The notes below the pieces were generated by a model. The model was given only the letters and a program-made list of their open reading frames with translations. It ran no database searches and had not been told where the DNA came from. Of a DNA stretch of 64,000 nt, positions 19,291 through 26,592 are shown piece by piece (positions within the stretch are counted from its first letter, which is position 1; every line of letters begins with the position of its first letter). Source of the DNA: Rhodococcus rhodnii (GTDB lineage: Bacteria; Actinomycetota; Actinomycetes; Mycobacteriales; Pseudonocardiaceae); contig JOAA01000015.1 of the NCBI GenBank assembly GCA_000720375.1, positions 124,001-188,000 on the forward strand, in the 5' to 3' direction. The position numbers and the translations under genes are program-made.

Positions 19291-19725
19291 ATGCAGATGG
19301 AGCAGCTGTACCAGGAGATCATCCTGGACCACTACAAGAACCCGCACGGGCGTGGCCTGCGTGACCCGTTCGACGCGGAGTCCTTCCAGGTCAACCCCAC
19401 TTGCGGGGACGAGGTGACGCTGCGGGTCAAACTCGACGGCGAAACCGTGACGGACGTGTCCTACGACGGCCAGGGCTGTTCGATCAGCCAGGCATCGACG
19501 TCTGTTCTGACGGACCTGGTCGTGGGGCGTAGCGTGGGTGAGGCGTTCAAGACGCTGGATGCGTTCACGGAGCTGATGCAGGGCAAAGGCCAGGTCGAAC
19601 CGGACGAGGACGTGCTGGAAGACGGCGTCGCGTTCGCGGGCGTGGCCAAGTACCCGGCGCGCGTGAAGTGCGCGCTGCTGGGTTGGATGGCTTTCAAGGA
19701 CGCTGTCGTACGAGCTGAATCATGA
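19291..19725 (+). CDS. sufU: SufU, zinc-dependent sulfurtransferase
   Basis: 144 residues of the IscU/SufU family. Conserved ligands are Cys38 and Asp40 (NPTCGD), Cys63 (GQGCSISQASTSVL) and Cys127 (RVKCALLGW). The insertion between the second and third cysteine and the partner SufS mark it as SufU, which in Gram-positive bacteria binds zinc and accepts sulfur from SufS. ATG at 19291 is chosen because the longer frame lies inside sufS. Its stop overlaps a 27-codon leader ORF. Confidence 0.95.
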   Translation: MQMEQLYQEIILDHYKNPHGRGLRDPFDAESFQVNPTCGDEVTLRVKLDGETVTDVSYDGQGCSISQASTSVLTDLVVGRSVGEAFKTLDAFTELMQGKGQVEPDEDVLEDGVAFAGVAKYPARVKCALLGWMAFKDAVVRAES

Positions 19726-19805
19726 GCGAGCTTGCGAGCGGACCATCGATACAGCGCCGCATGACTGCGCTGGGACCTGAGTACACGCGGAGAGAAGTCG
19801 CATGA
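19722..19805 (+). CDS. 27-codon coupling ORF between sufU and sufT
   Basis: An ATG at 19722 overlaps the sufU stop (ATGA) and its own TGA overlaps the sufT ATG (ATGA), so ribosomes could pass directly from sufU to sufT. The first 16 bases after ATG, AGCGAGCTTGCGAGCG, are a near-palindromic sequence I recognise as a frequent short repeat in actinobacterial genomes. The MSELAS start may therefore come from a repeat rather than a selected peptide. Function, if any, is probably translational coupling. Confidence 0.45.
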   Translation: MSELASGPSIQRRMTALGPEYTRREVA

Positions 19806-20188
19806 GCGAGCAAGAGGTAGTGCGCGGCGCTTCGGGGATGCCCGAGGTGGCGCCGAAGGCAGACGTCGCCGCGATCGACGACGTCGAAGAGGCGATGCGC
19901 GACGTGGTCGACCCCGAGCTGGGCATCAACGTGGTCGACCTCGGCCTGGTGTACGACATCAAGGTCGAGGACGACAACACGGCGACGATCGACATGACGC
20001 TGACGTCGGCGGCGTGCCCGCTGACCGACGTGATCGAGGACCAGACCCGGACCGCGCTGACCAGCGGGCCGGGCGGCGGGCTCGTCGACGACTTCCGGAT
20101 CAACTGGGTCTGGATGCCGCCGTGGGGTCCGGAGAAGATCACCGAGGACGGCCGCGAGCAGCTGCGCGCGCTGGGCTTCACAGTGTGA
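19802..20188 (+). CDS. sufT: SufT, Fe-S maturation factor (MIP18/DUF59 family)
   Basis: 128 residues with the DUF59 core: DVVDPELGINVVDLGLVYDI, then MTLTSAACPLTDVIEDQTR with the conserved cysteine, and a C-terminal WMPPWGPEKITEDGREQLRALGF. SufT proteins help mature some Fe-S enzymes or deliver clusters. It closes the suf operon as Rv1466 does in mycobacteria. ATG at 19802 overlaps the leader ORF stop. Its stop overlaps the mug GTG. Confidence 0.93.
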   Translation: MSEQEVVRGASGMPEVAPKADVAAIDDVEEAMRDVVDPELGINVVDLGLVYDIKVEDDNTATIDMTLTSAACPLTDVIEDQTRTALTSGPGGGLVDDFRINWVWMPPWGPEKITEDGREQLRALGFTV

Positions 20189-20679
20189 TCCTGCCTGACA
20201 TCATCGCCCCGGGTTTGTCCGTGCTGTTCTGCGGAATCAACCCGGGGCTCTTGTCTGCGCAGCGCAAGCAGCACTTCGCCCGGCCCGGCAACAGGTTCTG
20301 GCCCGCGCTGCACCTGTCGGGCTTCACGCCCCGACAACTGCACCCGTCCGAGCAGTTCTCATTGCTGGACTACGGCCTCGGCATCACCAACATGGTCGCC
20401 CGCCCAACGGCGACAGCGGCCGAGTTGTCCAAACAGGAATTCGTCCAAGGGGCCGAAATCCTGACCAAGCTGGCGGAGAAATACGCCCCGCAAACGGTTG
20501 CCATCGTGGGAATCGGTGCCTACCGGCTGGGCTTCGGCCGTCCCAAAGCGACCATTGGCCCTCAGCCGGAACTACTCGGCCCATCCCGGATCTGGGTGCT
20601 ACCCAACCCGTCCGGGCTGAACGCGCACTACCAACTGCCCGCTCTGGCAGCGGAGTTCCGGCGGTTGCGCGAAAGCTAG
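20185..20679 (+). CDS. mug: Mismatch-specific uracil/thymine DNA glycosylase (Mug)
   Basis: 164 residues matching the Mug/TDG family. The catalytic-region motif FCGINPGLLSA is followed by HFARPGNRFWPALHLSGF, and the C-terminal VLPNPSGLNAHY inserts into DNA. These enzymes remove uracil or thymine from G mismatches. The GTG start at 20185 overlaps the sufT stop (GTGA), so the gene is the last member of the suf transcript. That is an unusual but plausible passenger. Confidence 0.92.
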   Translation: MILPDIIAPGLSVLFCGINPGLLSAQRKQHFARPGNRFWPALHLSGFTPRQLHPSEQFSLLDYGLGITNMVARPTATAAELSKQEFVQGAEILTKLAEKYAPQTVAIVGIGAYRLGFGRPKATIGPQPELLGPSRIWVLPNPSGLNAHYQLPALAAEFRRLRES

Positions 20680-20829
20680 CGCTTGGCCGGGCGTGGCCCG
20701 GGGGAGCGACGAAGTTCAGCGATCCAGATATCCAATAGGATCGACGATGTCGGACAGCTGTACTTCGCGTTGCTCATGCGCCGGGCTTCCGAAGTGCTCA
20801 ACCACAGGTTGGTGGCTTCGGTCGGCTGT

Positions 20830-21220
20830 CGGCATTCGGTTCGCTTGTGCGCCGGTGTTCGCTTCGCTCGTGGGTCGGGCGTTCCCTTCGGTCGACCACG
20901 GGCACGGACTTCGGGCAACCATGGCCGCCGACTTCGCTCAACCGGCAGGCGTCGCTTCGCTTGCTCAACCGGGCGGGCGGGGCCGCTTCGCTTAACCGAC
21001 AGGCGTCGCTTCGCTTCGCTCAGACGGGCGGAAGAGCGTCGCTTCGCTCGGCCTGCGGGCGTCCGCTTCCGCCACCCTCTGGGCGCCGGCTTCGGTCAAT
21101 TGCTGGCGTTGACTTCGCTCACCTGTGCGGGCGTTCACTTCGCCCAATCATGGAGCTCCAGCTTCGCTAAAGCGCTCGCGTTCGCTTCGGTCGGCTGCTG
21201 GCGTTCGCGGCATTCGACCA
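20830..21220 (+). repeat. Imperfect repeats of GGCGTCGCTTCGCTCAACC type
   Basis: Units containing GTCGCTTCGCT or GGCTTCGGTC followed by CAACCGGCAGG or similar recur roughly every 25-45 bp, for example near 20926, 20953, 21005 and 21040 and weaker copies to 21215. The copies are degenerate and spacing is irregular. The six-base CTTCGC core dominates. It looks like decayed intergenic repeat DNA rather than a coding array. Confidence 0.5.
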
Positions 21221-21384
21221 AGCCGCGCTTTGTATTGAACGCCCGTCACCGGACGACCGTCCTTTTGCGACCTTGCGATTGTCTGTCCCACCATTGCTAC
21301 GCGGCATGCGACCTCCGGCCCCCGATGGCCAGCCTAGCAAGCACTACCGACAACTCGCTCCCGAACAAGATCCACTGTGCCCAG

Positions 21385-21411
21385 TTGTCCACAATGCGAA
21401 AGTTGTCCACA
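21385..21411 (+). promoter_or_regulatory. Two DnaA boxes (TTGTCCACA) 18 bp apart
   Basis: Exact TTGTCCACA occurs at 21385-21393 and again at 21403-21411, the preferred DnaA box of high-GC actinobacteria. Two boxes in the same orientation, with starts 18 bp apart, could bind DnaA cooperatively. No dnaA/dnaN or AT-rich unwinding element is nearby, so this is not the chromosomal origin; it may be a titration or regulatory site. Confidence 0.55.
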
Positions 21412-21489
21412 GCGCACACGACATAACCCCTGTCGATCTTGGACTCCCGATACGCTGGTGTGGCGGGGTGCCCCCGGGAAGGGCGGGGG

Positions 21490-21508
21490 CCGCCCTGGGG
21501 GCGGTTTT
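21490..21508 (+). terminator. Hairpin with T tract inside the gene-free region
   Basis: CCGCCC (21490-21495), loop TGG, GGGCGG (21499-21504), then TTTT. This is a short but canonical intrinsic terminator shape on the plus strand. No protein gene ends just upstream, so it either terminates a small unannotated RNA or is incidental in G-rich DNA. Confidence 0.4.
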
Positions 21509-21810
21509 GTTGGTGCGCAGTGGTTTTGGTGGTGGCGTGGGGGATTGGGGGACGTGGTTGGGCTGGGTCGTGTTGGTGGCAGATGACTGTCAAGATGAGT
21601 GATGGTCATGATTGTGTACGAACTCCGGCGTAGCGTTGGTGTTTCCCTGCGAACGGAACACGTTCGCCATTGAGTTCATAATGGTCGATCGCTGGTCGCG
21701 GGCCGTTTTCCTGCATGGGGAAGTTGTTCGGCCAATGTCGTACTTGCCTTGTCAGCGTCTCTCGAGTTGGGTGTGCCCCCACAGGGGACGATGAATAGGC
21801 GGTAGTTGTC

Positions 21811-22800
21811 GTGGGCTGGCTCCAGCGGAGTGGTCGCCTGGTGGCGTTGCTGATGACTGTTGTGATGGCGGCTGCTTGTACCGGGTCTGACTCGGGCCAT
21901 CCGGCGCCAGAGAAGGCAAGCATCAAGTTGGGCGTGCTGCCGGTCCTCGGCGCGGCACCCGTTTTCCTCGCTGCGGAGAAGGGGTTCTTCGCGGCCGAGG
22001 GGCTCAAGGTCGAGTTTGTCACGATCCAGGGCGCGGGCGCCGCGGTCGGCTCGATGGCCAGCGGCGACCTCGACTTGGTGTTCGGCAACTATGTCTCGTT
22101 CTTCGCCGCGCAGGCCAAGAAGACCGCGGAAGTCAGGTTCGTCGCCGACGGCTACTCCGCGAACCCGCGGACGTGGATGGTGCTTGTCGCCAAGGATTCG
22201 CCGTTGCGCAAACCGGCCGACATTTCCGGCAAACGTGTCGCGGTGACCACTGTGAACAGTCTGGCCGAACTGACCATCAGATCCGTGCTGACGTCGACCG
22301 GTCAGAACCTCAACTCGCCGAACTTCGTGGAGATGCCGTACACCGCGATGGGCGAGGCGCTCAAGAACCGCACTGTGGACGCCGCATTGCTGTCGGAGCC
22401 GTACATCACCGACGTGTCCAAGCGGTACGGGGCGGTGCCGTTGTTCGACGCGGCGGCCGGTGCGACGGCGGACATCCCGATCTCCGGGTACGCGACGAGC
22501 GAGAAGTTCGCCAACGAGAACCCGAACACCGTCGCGGCGTTCCAGCGCGCGCTGTCCCGGGGCGTGCAGGTCGCGCTGACCGACCGCAACGAGGTCGAGA
22601 AGTCGATCCGTGGTTACGCGGGCGTCGACCAGCAGACCGCTGCGTTGACGGCTCTCGTCGGTTTCCCGATCGGCCTTGACCCGAAGCGACTGCAGCGCGT
22701 CTGCGACCTGATGTTCAGTTACGGCGAGCTCACGACCCGCATCGAGGCGCGGCCGATGATCCTCTCTGGTGCGTTGAGCAAGTCCTTGCTCAGTCAGTGA
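21811..22800 (+). CDS. ABC transporter substrate-binding lipoprotein (NMT1/SsuA-like)
   Basis: 329 residues. A signal peptide with lipobox MAAACTG places Cys near residue 23, so the protein is anchored outside the membrane. The mature part resembles NMT1/THI5- and SsuA-like periplasmic binding proteins: KLGVLPVLGAAPVFLAAEKGFFAAEGLKVEF, GDLDLVFGNYVSFFAAQ, RVAVTTVNSLAELTIRSVL. Such proteins bind thiamine precursors, aliphatic sulfonates, nitrate or taurine. No permease or ATPase gene is adjacent, which is odd. GTG at 21811 follows a GGCGGTAG stretch. The last 11 bases overlap the convergent E1 gene. Confidence 0.85.
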   Translation: MGWLQRSGRLVALLMTVVMAAACTGSDSGHPAPEKASIKLGVLPVLGAAPVFLAAEKGFFAAEGLKVEFVTIQGAGAAVGSMASGDLDLVFGNYVSFFAAQAKKTAEVRFVADGYSANPRTWMVLVAKDSPLRKPADISGKRVAVTTVNSLAELTIRSVLTSTGQNLNSPNFVEMPYTAMGEALKNRTVDAALLSEPYITDVSKRYGAVPLFDAAAGATADIPISGYATSEKFANENPNTVAAFQRALSRGVQVALTDRNEVEKSIRGYAGVDQQTAALTALVGFPIGLDPKRLQRVCDLMFSYGELTTRIEARPMILSGALSKSLLSQ

Positions 22801-24907
22801 CCAGGTCGAGCGCTGCCTTCTCAATCGCGTCTTCGCTCAGCAACACGTGATTGGCCGCCGGGCCCAGCGGGATGAAGCAGTCCTCACTGGTGACCCGTCG
22901 CAGTGCGCCGCGGTAGCCACCGTCGAGCAGCGCGGTGAAGACAGCTTCGGAAACCCCGCCGGTCCGGCGAGTTTCGTCGGCGACCAACACGCGGCCGGTC
23001 TCGTTGGCGTGCGCGAGCAGGTCCGCGACAGGCAGCGGCGAGATCCAGCGCAGGTCCAGAACACGAGTGTTGACGCCTTGCGCGGCGAGACGGCGAGCGA
23101 CGCGCAGGCTCATCGGGATTCCGTTCGCGAACGACACGATGGTCAGGTCGTTGCCCGAACCGTAGATCCGCGCTTTGCCAAGCGGCGCGGACTCGGACGA
23201 TGCCGCGAGCCAGCCGTTGTCGCCGGGTTCGTAAAGATCGCGCGTGTGGTACAGCGCGATGGGCTCGAGAAAAACGCACACCTGGCCGTTGGTACGCGCT
23301 GCTGCCGCGCACGTGTAGAGCATGGCGGCCGCGTCGTCGGCGCGAGCGGGAGCGGCGATGACGACGCCGGGGATGTCGCGAAGCGCGGCGATGGAGTTGT
23401 CGTTGTGGAAGTGGCCGCCGAAGCCTTTCTGGTAGCTCAATCCGGCGATCCGCACGATCATCGGGTTGCGGTACTGGTCGTTGGAGAAGAACCGCATCGT
23501 CGACGCCTCGCCGCGGATCTGGTCCAGCGCGTTGTGCACGTAGGCCAGGTACTGGATCTCCGGGATCGGCAGGAAGCCGACCAAGGACGTGCCCAGCGCC
23601 GTGCCCAGAATGGACTGTTCATCAAGGACAGTGTCGAACACCCTGGCCGGCCCGAATTTCTTGTGCAGGCCGCGGGTCACGCCGTAGACGCCGCCCTTGC
23701 GGCCGACGTCCTCACCGAACACGAGCGCGCCAGGATCGGAGGACAGGATCCCGGTCAGCGCTTGGTTGATGCCTTGCGCCAACGTGCCGGAAACCGGGAC
23801 AAAGGGGGCGTCCACTGTGGAAGTGGACAACGGTGCCATGATCTCCTTGGCGCCGTTCAGCTTCGGGCGTGACACGGCTTCGTCGGCTGCGGCCCGGACC
23901 TCGGCGCGTTTCGCCTCGTACCGCTCGAGCGCCTCGGACGGCGTCAAAACACCACGGGAGACAAGCAAAGCCGCCGTCCGGACGAGCGGGTCAAGCGTGT
24001 AGTCCGCGGTGATTTCACCGGGTGTGCGGTACGCGCTTTCCACATCGGACCCGGCGTGACCCATCAGCCGGACCGTCCGCAGGTGCAGGAAAGCAGGCGC
24101 TCGATTGGTACGTACCCAAGCCGCGGCTTCCGCAGCAATCGGTACGACAGAGGTCAAATCGGTCGCGTCGGCTGAGAAGTACTTCATGCCCGCGCCGGAG
24201 TGCGCCTCCGAGACCCACCCGGGCGGTGTCCGGACGCTGATCCCGATGCCGTTGTCCTCGCACACGAACAGCACCGGCAACGGCAGTCGTCGATACGCGC
24301 AGTGCCGCGCGGCGTTGAGCGCGCCGAGGGCGGTCGAGTGGTTCGCCGACGCATCACCGAACCCGCATACGACGATGGCGTCTTTTGGCCACGGCGAAGG
24401 CAGTCCGAGCTTCGTGGCGCGCTGCATGCCCAGCGCGAGACCGACCGCGCGCGGCAGGTGCGAGGCGATGGTCGAGGTGAGCGGAATGATCGACAGCTGG
24501 GCGTTTCCAAAGACTTTGTGCCTGCCGCCGGAGATCGGCTCGTCCGCGGCGGCCGCGATCCCGAGCACCATGTCCATGAGGGGATTTGTCCCAGTTACCT
24601 GACGTGCCCGTTCAATGTAAAAAGCACCCGATCGATAATGCAGCAATGCCGGATCGGTTGGTCTTAAGGCCGCCGCGACGGCCGCGTTGCCCTCGTGTCC
24701 CGAGGATCCGATGCTGTAGAAACCCTTGCCTTGGCTACCGAGTTCCCTGGCCACCAGGTCGACGTGCCTGCTGCCCAGCTGGGAGTCGAAAAGATCGAGG
24801 AACGGCAGGTCAACCCCACCTCTGTTACCGCTCCCACGATAGGGGGTCAGTGCTTGCACTGTTCGAGTGAAGTGCTCGTCGATCGGTTCGCTCACCACTC
24901 CGAGCAT
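22790..24907 (-). CDS. Fused alpha/beta 2-oxoacid dehydrogenase E1 (TPP-dependent)
   Basis: About 705 residues combining both E1 subunits in one chain. The alpha part (about 1-330) has GKGFYSIGSSGHEGNAA, the TPP region VVCGFGDASANHS and CEDNGIGIS. The beta part (from about 360) has TLAQGINQALTGIL, VFGEDVGRKGGVYGVTRGL, EIQYLAY and the C-terminal VLVADETRRTGG. E1 decarboxylates a 2-oxoacid (branched-chain or pyruvate type) and passes the acyl group to E2. No E2 or E3 gene is nearby, so it may use a remote E2. A TTG further upstream is in frame, but ATG at 24907 lies just behind a promoter-like sequence and is preferred. Confidence 0.85.
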   Translation of the reverse strand: MLGVVSEPIDEHFTRTVQALTPYRGSGNRGGVDLPFLDLFDSQLGSRHVDLVARELGSQGKGFYSIGSSGHEGNAAVAAALRPTDPALLHYRSGAFYIERARQVTGTNPLMDMVLGIAAAADEPISGGRHKVFGNAQLSIIPLTSTIASHLPRAVGLALGMQRATKLGLPSPWPKDAIVVCGFGDASANHSTALGALNAARHCAYRRLPLPVLFVCEDNGIGISVRTPPGWVSEAHSGAGMKYFSADATDLTSVVPIAAEAAAWVRTNRAPAFLHLRTVRLMGHAGSDVESAYRTPGEITADYTLDPLVRTAALLVSRGVLTPSEALERYEAKRAEVRAAADEAVSRPKLNGAKEIMAPLSTSTVDAPFVPVSGTLAQGINQALTGILSSDPGALVFGEDVGRKGGVYGVTRGLHKKFGPARVFDTVLDEQSILGTALGTSLVGFLPIPEIQYLAYVHNALDQIRGEASTMRFFSNDQYRNPMIVRIAGLSYQKGFGGHFHNDNSIAALRDIPGVVIAAPARADDAAAMLYTCAAAARTNGQVCVFLEPIALYHTRDLYEPGDNGWLAASSESAPLGKARIYGSGNDLTIVSFANGIPMSLRVARRLAAQGVNTRVLDLRWISPLPVADLLAHANETGRVLVADETRRTGGVSEAVFTALLDGGYRGALRRVTSEDCFIPLGPAANHVLLSEDAIEKAALDLVTD

Positions 24908-24921
24908 GACCGCGGACTGCG

Positions 24922-24948
24922 AGAGTACGCAACCGTCCGGTTTGTCAA
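24922..24948 (-). promoter_or_regulatory. Promoter-like -35/-10 upstream of the E1 gene
   Basis: On the minus strand TTGACA (24948-24943) is followed after 15 bp by TACTCT (24927-24922), 14 nt before the ATG at 24907. Transcription would start within a few bases of the ATG, giving a nearly leaderless mRNA, which fits the lack of a clear ribosome binding site. The spacer is shorter than the ideal 17 bp. Confidence 0.45.
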
Positions 24949-24977
24949 GAGCGAGATCTGTCAAGAGACCGGCAGGC

Positions 24978-24997
24978 TTTCACGAGTTGTCGTGAAA
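24978..24997. promoter_or_regulatory. Perfect 8-bp-arm dyad, candidate operator
   Basis: TTTCACGA-GTTG-TCGTGAAA is a perfect inverted repeat (arms 24978-24985 and 24990-24997) in the gap between the divergent E1 gene and the 41-aa ORF, 30 bp upstream of the E1 -35 element. The symmetry and position suggest an operator for a dimeric regulator. No regulator gene is adjacent. Confidence 0.55.
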
Positions 24998-25089
24998 TCT
25001 GTGTCACAACGTGGAATAGGGGTTGAGAGTGGTTTCCGCTTTCGCTTCCATGAATTGGTAGGCAAGTTGACGGGAGAGCGGAGCAAGTC

Positions 25090-25215
25090 ATGACCGCCAT
25101 GCGAGACAGAGTCTCGATCGAGGAGGAGACCGAAGCCTCATACGAGCTGGAACTGCCTGTCCAGCTGGACGATGACGACTACTTCGAGCCGACCATCGTG
25201 CGTGGTCGGGAGTAA
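25090..25215 (+). CDS. 41-aa acidic small protein, unknown
   Basis: ATG at 25090 is preceded by GGGAGAGCGGAG, a good ribosome binding site. The product is strongly acidic (EEETEAS near residue 11, LDDDDYFEPTIVRGRE at the C terminus), with alternating ELELPVQL that could form a strand. It has no cysteine, signal peptide or membrane segment. I do not recognise a family. It sits between a candidate operator and a double hairpin, so it looks like its own transcription unit. Possibilities are a peptide precursor or a small regulator; neither is supported by a partner gene. Confidence 0.55.
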   Translation: MTAMRDRVSIEEETEASYELELPVQLDDDDYFEPTIVRGRE

Positions 25216-25360
25216 GTAGAAGTCCACTTCGGATACACGTGACCGGTTCGACCGGTCGGAGTGGGCGCCACGGCCACGCACCTTTGTGGACGGCAGCGCC
25301 CGGCGATCGCCCCAGGGCAGGACACTCTGGCGGTGTTGAAGTACGTGCTTGCTCTACTGT

Positions 25361-25410
25361 CCGTTCCCCACAAGGGAACGGCGTAGGCGAGGCATTACTC
25401 TCGCCTACGC
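25361..25410. terminator. Double hairpin, bidirectional terminator
   Basis: Two stems stand back to back: CCGTTCCC/GGGAACGG (25361-25368, 25374-25381, loop CACAA) and GCGTAGGCGAG/CTCGCCTACGC (25381-25391, 25400-25410). They lie between the convergent 41-aa ORF and reductase gene. There is no long T run, but the 11-bp perfect stem makes termination likely. Confidence 0.6.
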
Positions 25411-25428
25411 TGGCTCTGAACCGATGAA

Positions 25429-26586
25429 CTAGAACGATTCGGCGAGCAGGCCTCGAGCCTTTCGCAACTCGCGTGGCATGTTCCACGCCAGTACGCCGAT
25501 CAACTTGCCTGACCGCGTGTAGTGCGCGATGAACTTGCCCTCGGCCGGGTCACCCTGTTCCACCGACACCTTGGCATCCGGCGTGAGGTGCCCGAACGCC
25601 GCGATCTTGGTGTCGTACTGGTCCGTCCAGAAGTACGGGATCGGCGCGAACGGCGTGTTCGCACCGAGCAGGTTGCGAGCAGCCGCCATGCCTTGTTCCG
25701 TGGCGTTCATCCGGTGCTCGACCCGGATCTGTTCACCGAAACCCTGGTGATGCCAACTGGCGACGTCTCCGGCGGCGTAAACGCCGGGGGCTGCCTGGCA
25801 CTGCGCGTCGCACACCACGCCGTTGTCCACCGTGACGCCACTGTCCGCCAACCACTCGGTCGCCGGGATCGCGCCGATCGCCACGAGAACGACATCGGCG
25901 TTGATCTGCGAGCCGTCAGTCAACTTCACCGCGTTGACCCGGCCGCTGTCGCCGACCAGTTGCTCGACTCCGACGCCAGTGCGCACCGTGACGCCCTCGC
26001 CCCGGTGCAATTCGGCGATCAGGCCGCCGACCTCGTCGCCGAACTGACGCACCATCGGATATGAAAGAGGATCGACGATCGTGACTTCCAAGCCCAGCCG
26101 GCGCGCTGACGCGGCGGCCTCGCAGCCAAGGAAGCCAGCGCCGATCACGACCAGCCGCGAGGATGTGGCCAGCTCGGCGCGCAGCGCGACGGTGTCGTCG
26201 ATCGTGCGCATCACGTGCACACCGGCCAGGTCGTGGCCATCGGGCAGCAGCCGGGGCCGCATGCCGGTCGCGATGATCAGGCCGTCGTAGCTGATCTTGT
26301 CGCCGTCGGCGAGCCGCACCGCGCGCGCGTCGGTGTCCAGACCGACCGCCGTCGCCCCGAGCCGTACGCCGATGCTCGACTGCTCGTAGTCCGCGTCCTT
26401 GCGCAGCGAGATCTTGTCGGTCTCCCAGACGCCCGACAGCACCTGCTTGGACAGCGGAGGACGGTCGTACGGCAGGTGCAGTTCGTCGCCGACCAACGTG
26501 ATCTGCTGGTCGAAGCCCTCCCTGCGCAGCGTTTCCGCGGCGGTGAGCCCGGCGGCGGACGCTCCGATGACCACGATCCGGTCCAT
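25429..26586 (-). CDS. FAD-dependent ferredoxin reductase (P450 partner)
   Basis: 385 residues of the BenD/rubredoxin-reductase type. It has the FAD-binding IVVIGASAAGLTAAETLRREGF, the family LPYDRPPLSKQVLSG, NADH-binding VVIGAGFLGCEAAASARRLG, and the second FAD motif GVYAAGDVASWHH. It starts 6 bp after the P450 stop, so both are in one operon. It would pass electrons from NAD(P)H to a ferredoxin and then the P450. No small ferredoxin gene is found in the window apart from the Rieske protein of the suf operon, so the ferredoxin must be elsewhere. Confidence 0.92.
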   Translation of the reverse strand: MDRIVVIGASAAGLTAAETLRREGFDQQITLVGDELHLPYDRPPLSKQVLSGVWETDKISLRKDADYEQSSIGVRLGATAVGLDTDARAVRLADGDKISYDGLIIATGMRPRLLPDGHDLAGVHVMRTIDDTVALRAELATSSRLVVIGAGFLGCEAAASARRLGLEVTIVDPLSYPMVRQFGDEVGGLIAELHRGEGVTVRTGVGVEQLVGDSGRVNAVKLTDGSQINADVVLVAIGAIPATEWLADSGVTVDNGVVCDAQCQAAPGVYAAGDVASWHHQGFGEQIRVEHRMNATEQGMAAARNLLGANTPFAPIPYFWTDQYDTKIAAFGHLTPDAKVSVEQGDPAEGKFIAHYTRSGKLIGVLAWNMPRELRKARGLLAESF

Positions 26587-26592
26587 ACGTTC

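Larger units (their letters stand above)
20680..21810. other. 1.1-kb region without a convincing gene
   Basis: Between mug and the lipoprotein gene no frame shows normal protein composition. The longest plus-strand frame is Arg-rich repeat translation. The stretch holds an imperfect CTTCGCT-type repeat array (about 20830-21220), two DnaA boxes (21385-21411), a hairpin followed by TTTT (21490-21508), a G/T-rich strand-asymmetric tract (about 21505-21590) and a small hairpin GCGAACG/CGTTCGC (21649-21667). Confidence 0.6.

Noticed and set aside
21385..21411. Chromosomal origin of replication
   Set aside because: Only two DnaA boxes, no dnaA/dnaN/rpmH neighbourhood and no AT-rich unwinding region.
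20683..21426. 247-codon plus-strand frame after mug
   Set aside because: Arg-rich, repetitive composition from the CTTCGCT repeats, no family motif and no ribosome binding site.
20680..21810. tRNA or rRNA gene in the gene-free region
   Set aside because: No cloverleaf, GGTTCGAATCC-type T arm or conserved rRNA word was found.
21700..21810. TPP riboswitch upstream of the NMT1-like lipoprotein
   Set aside because: CTGAGA and the ACC...CTGATCTGG elements of the THI box are missing.
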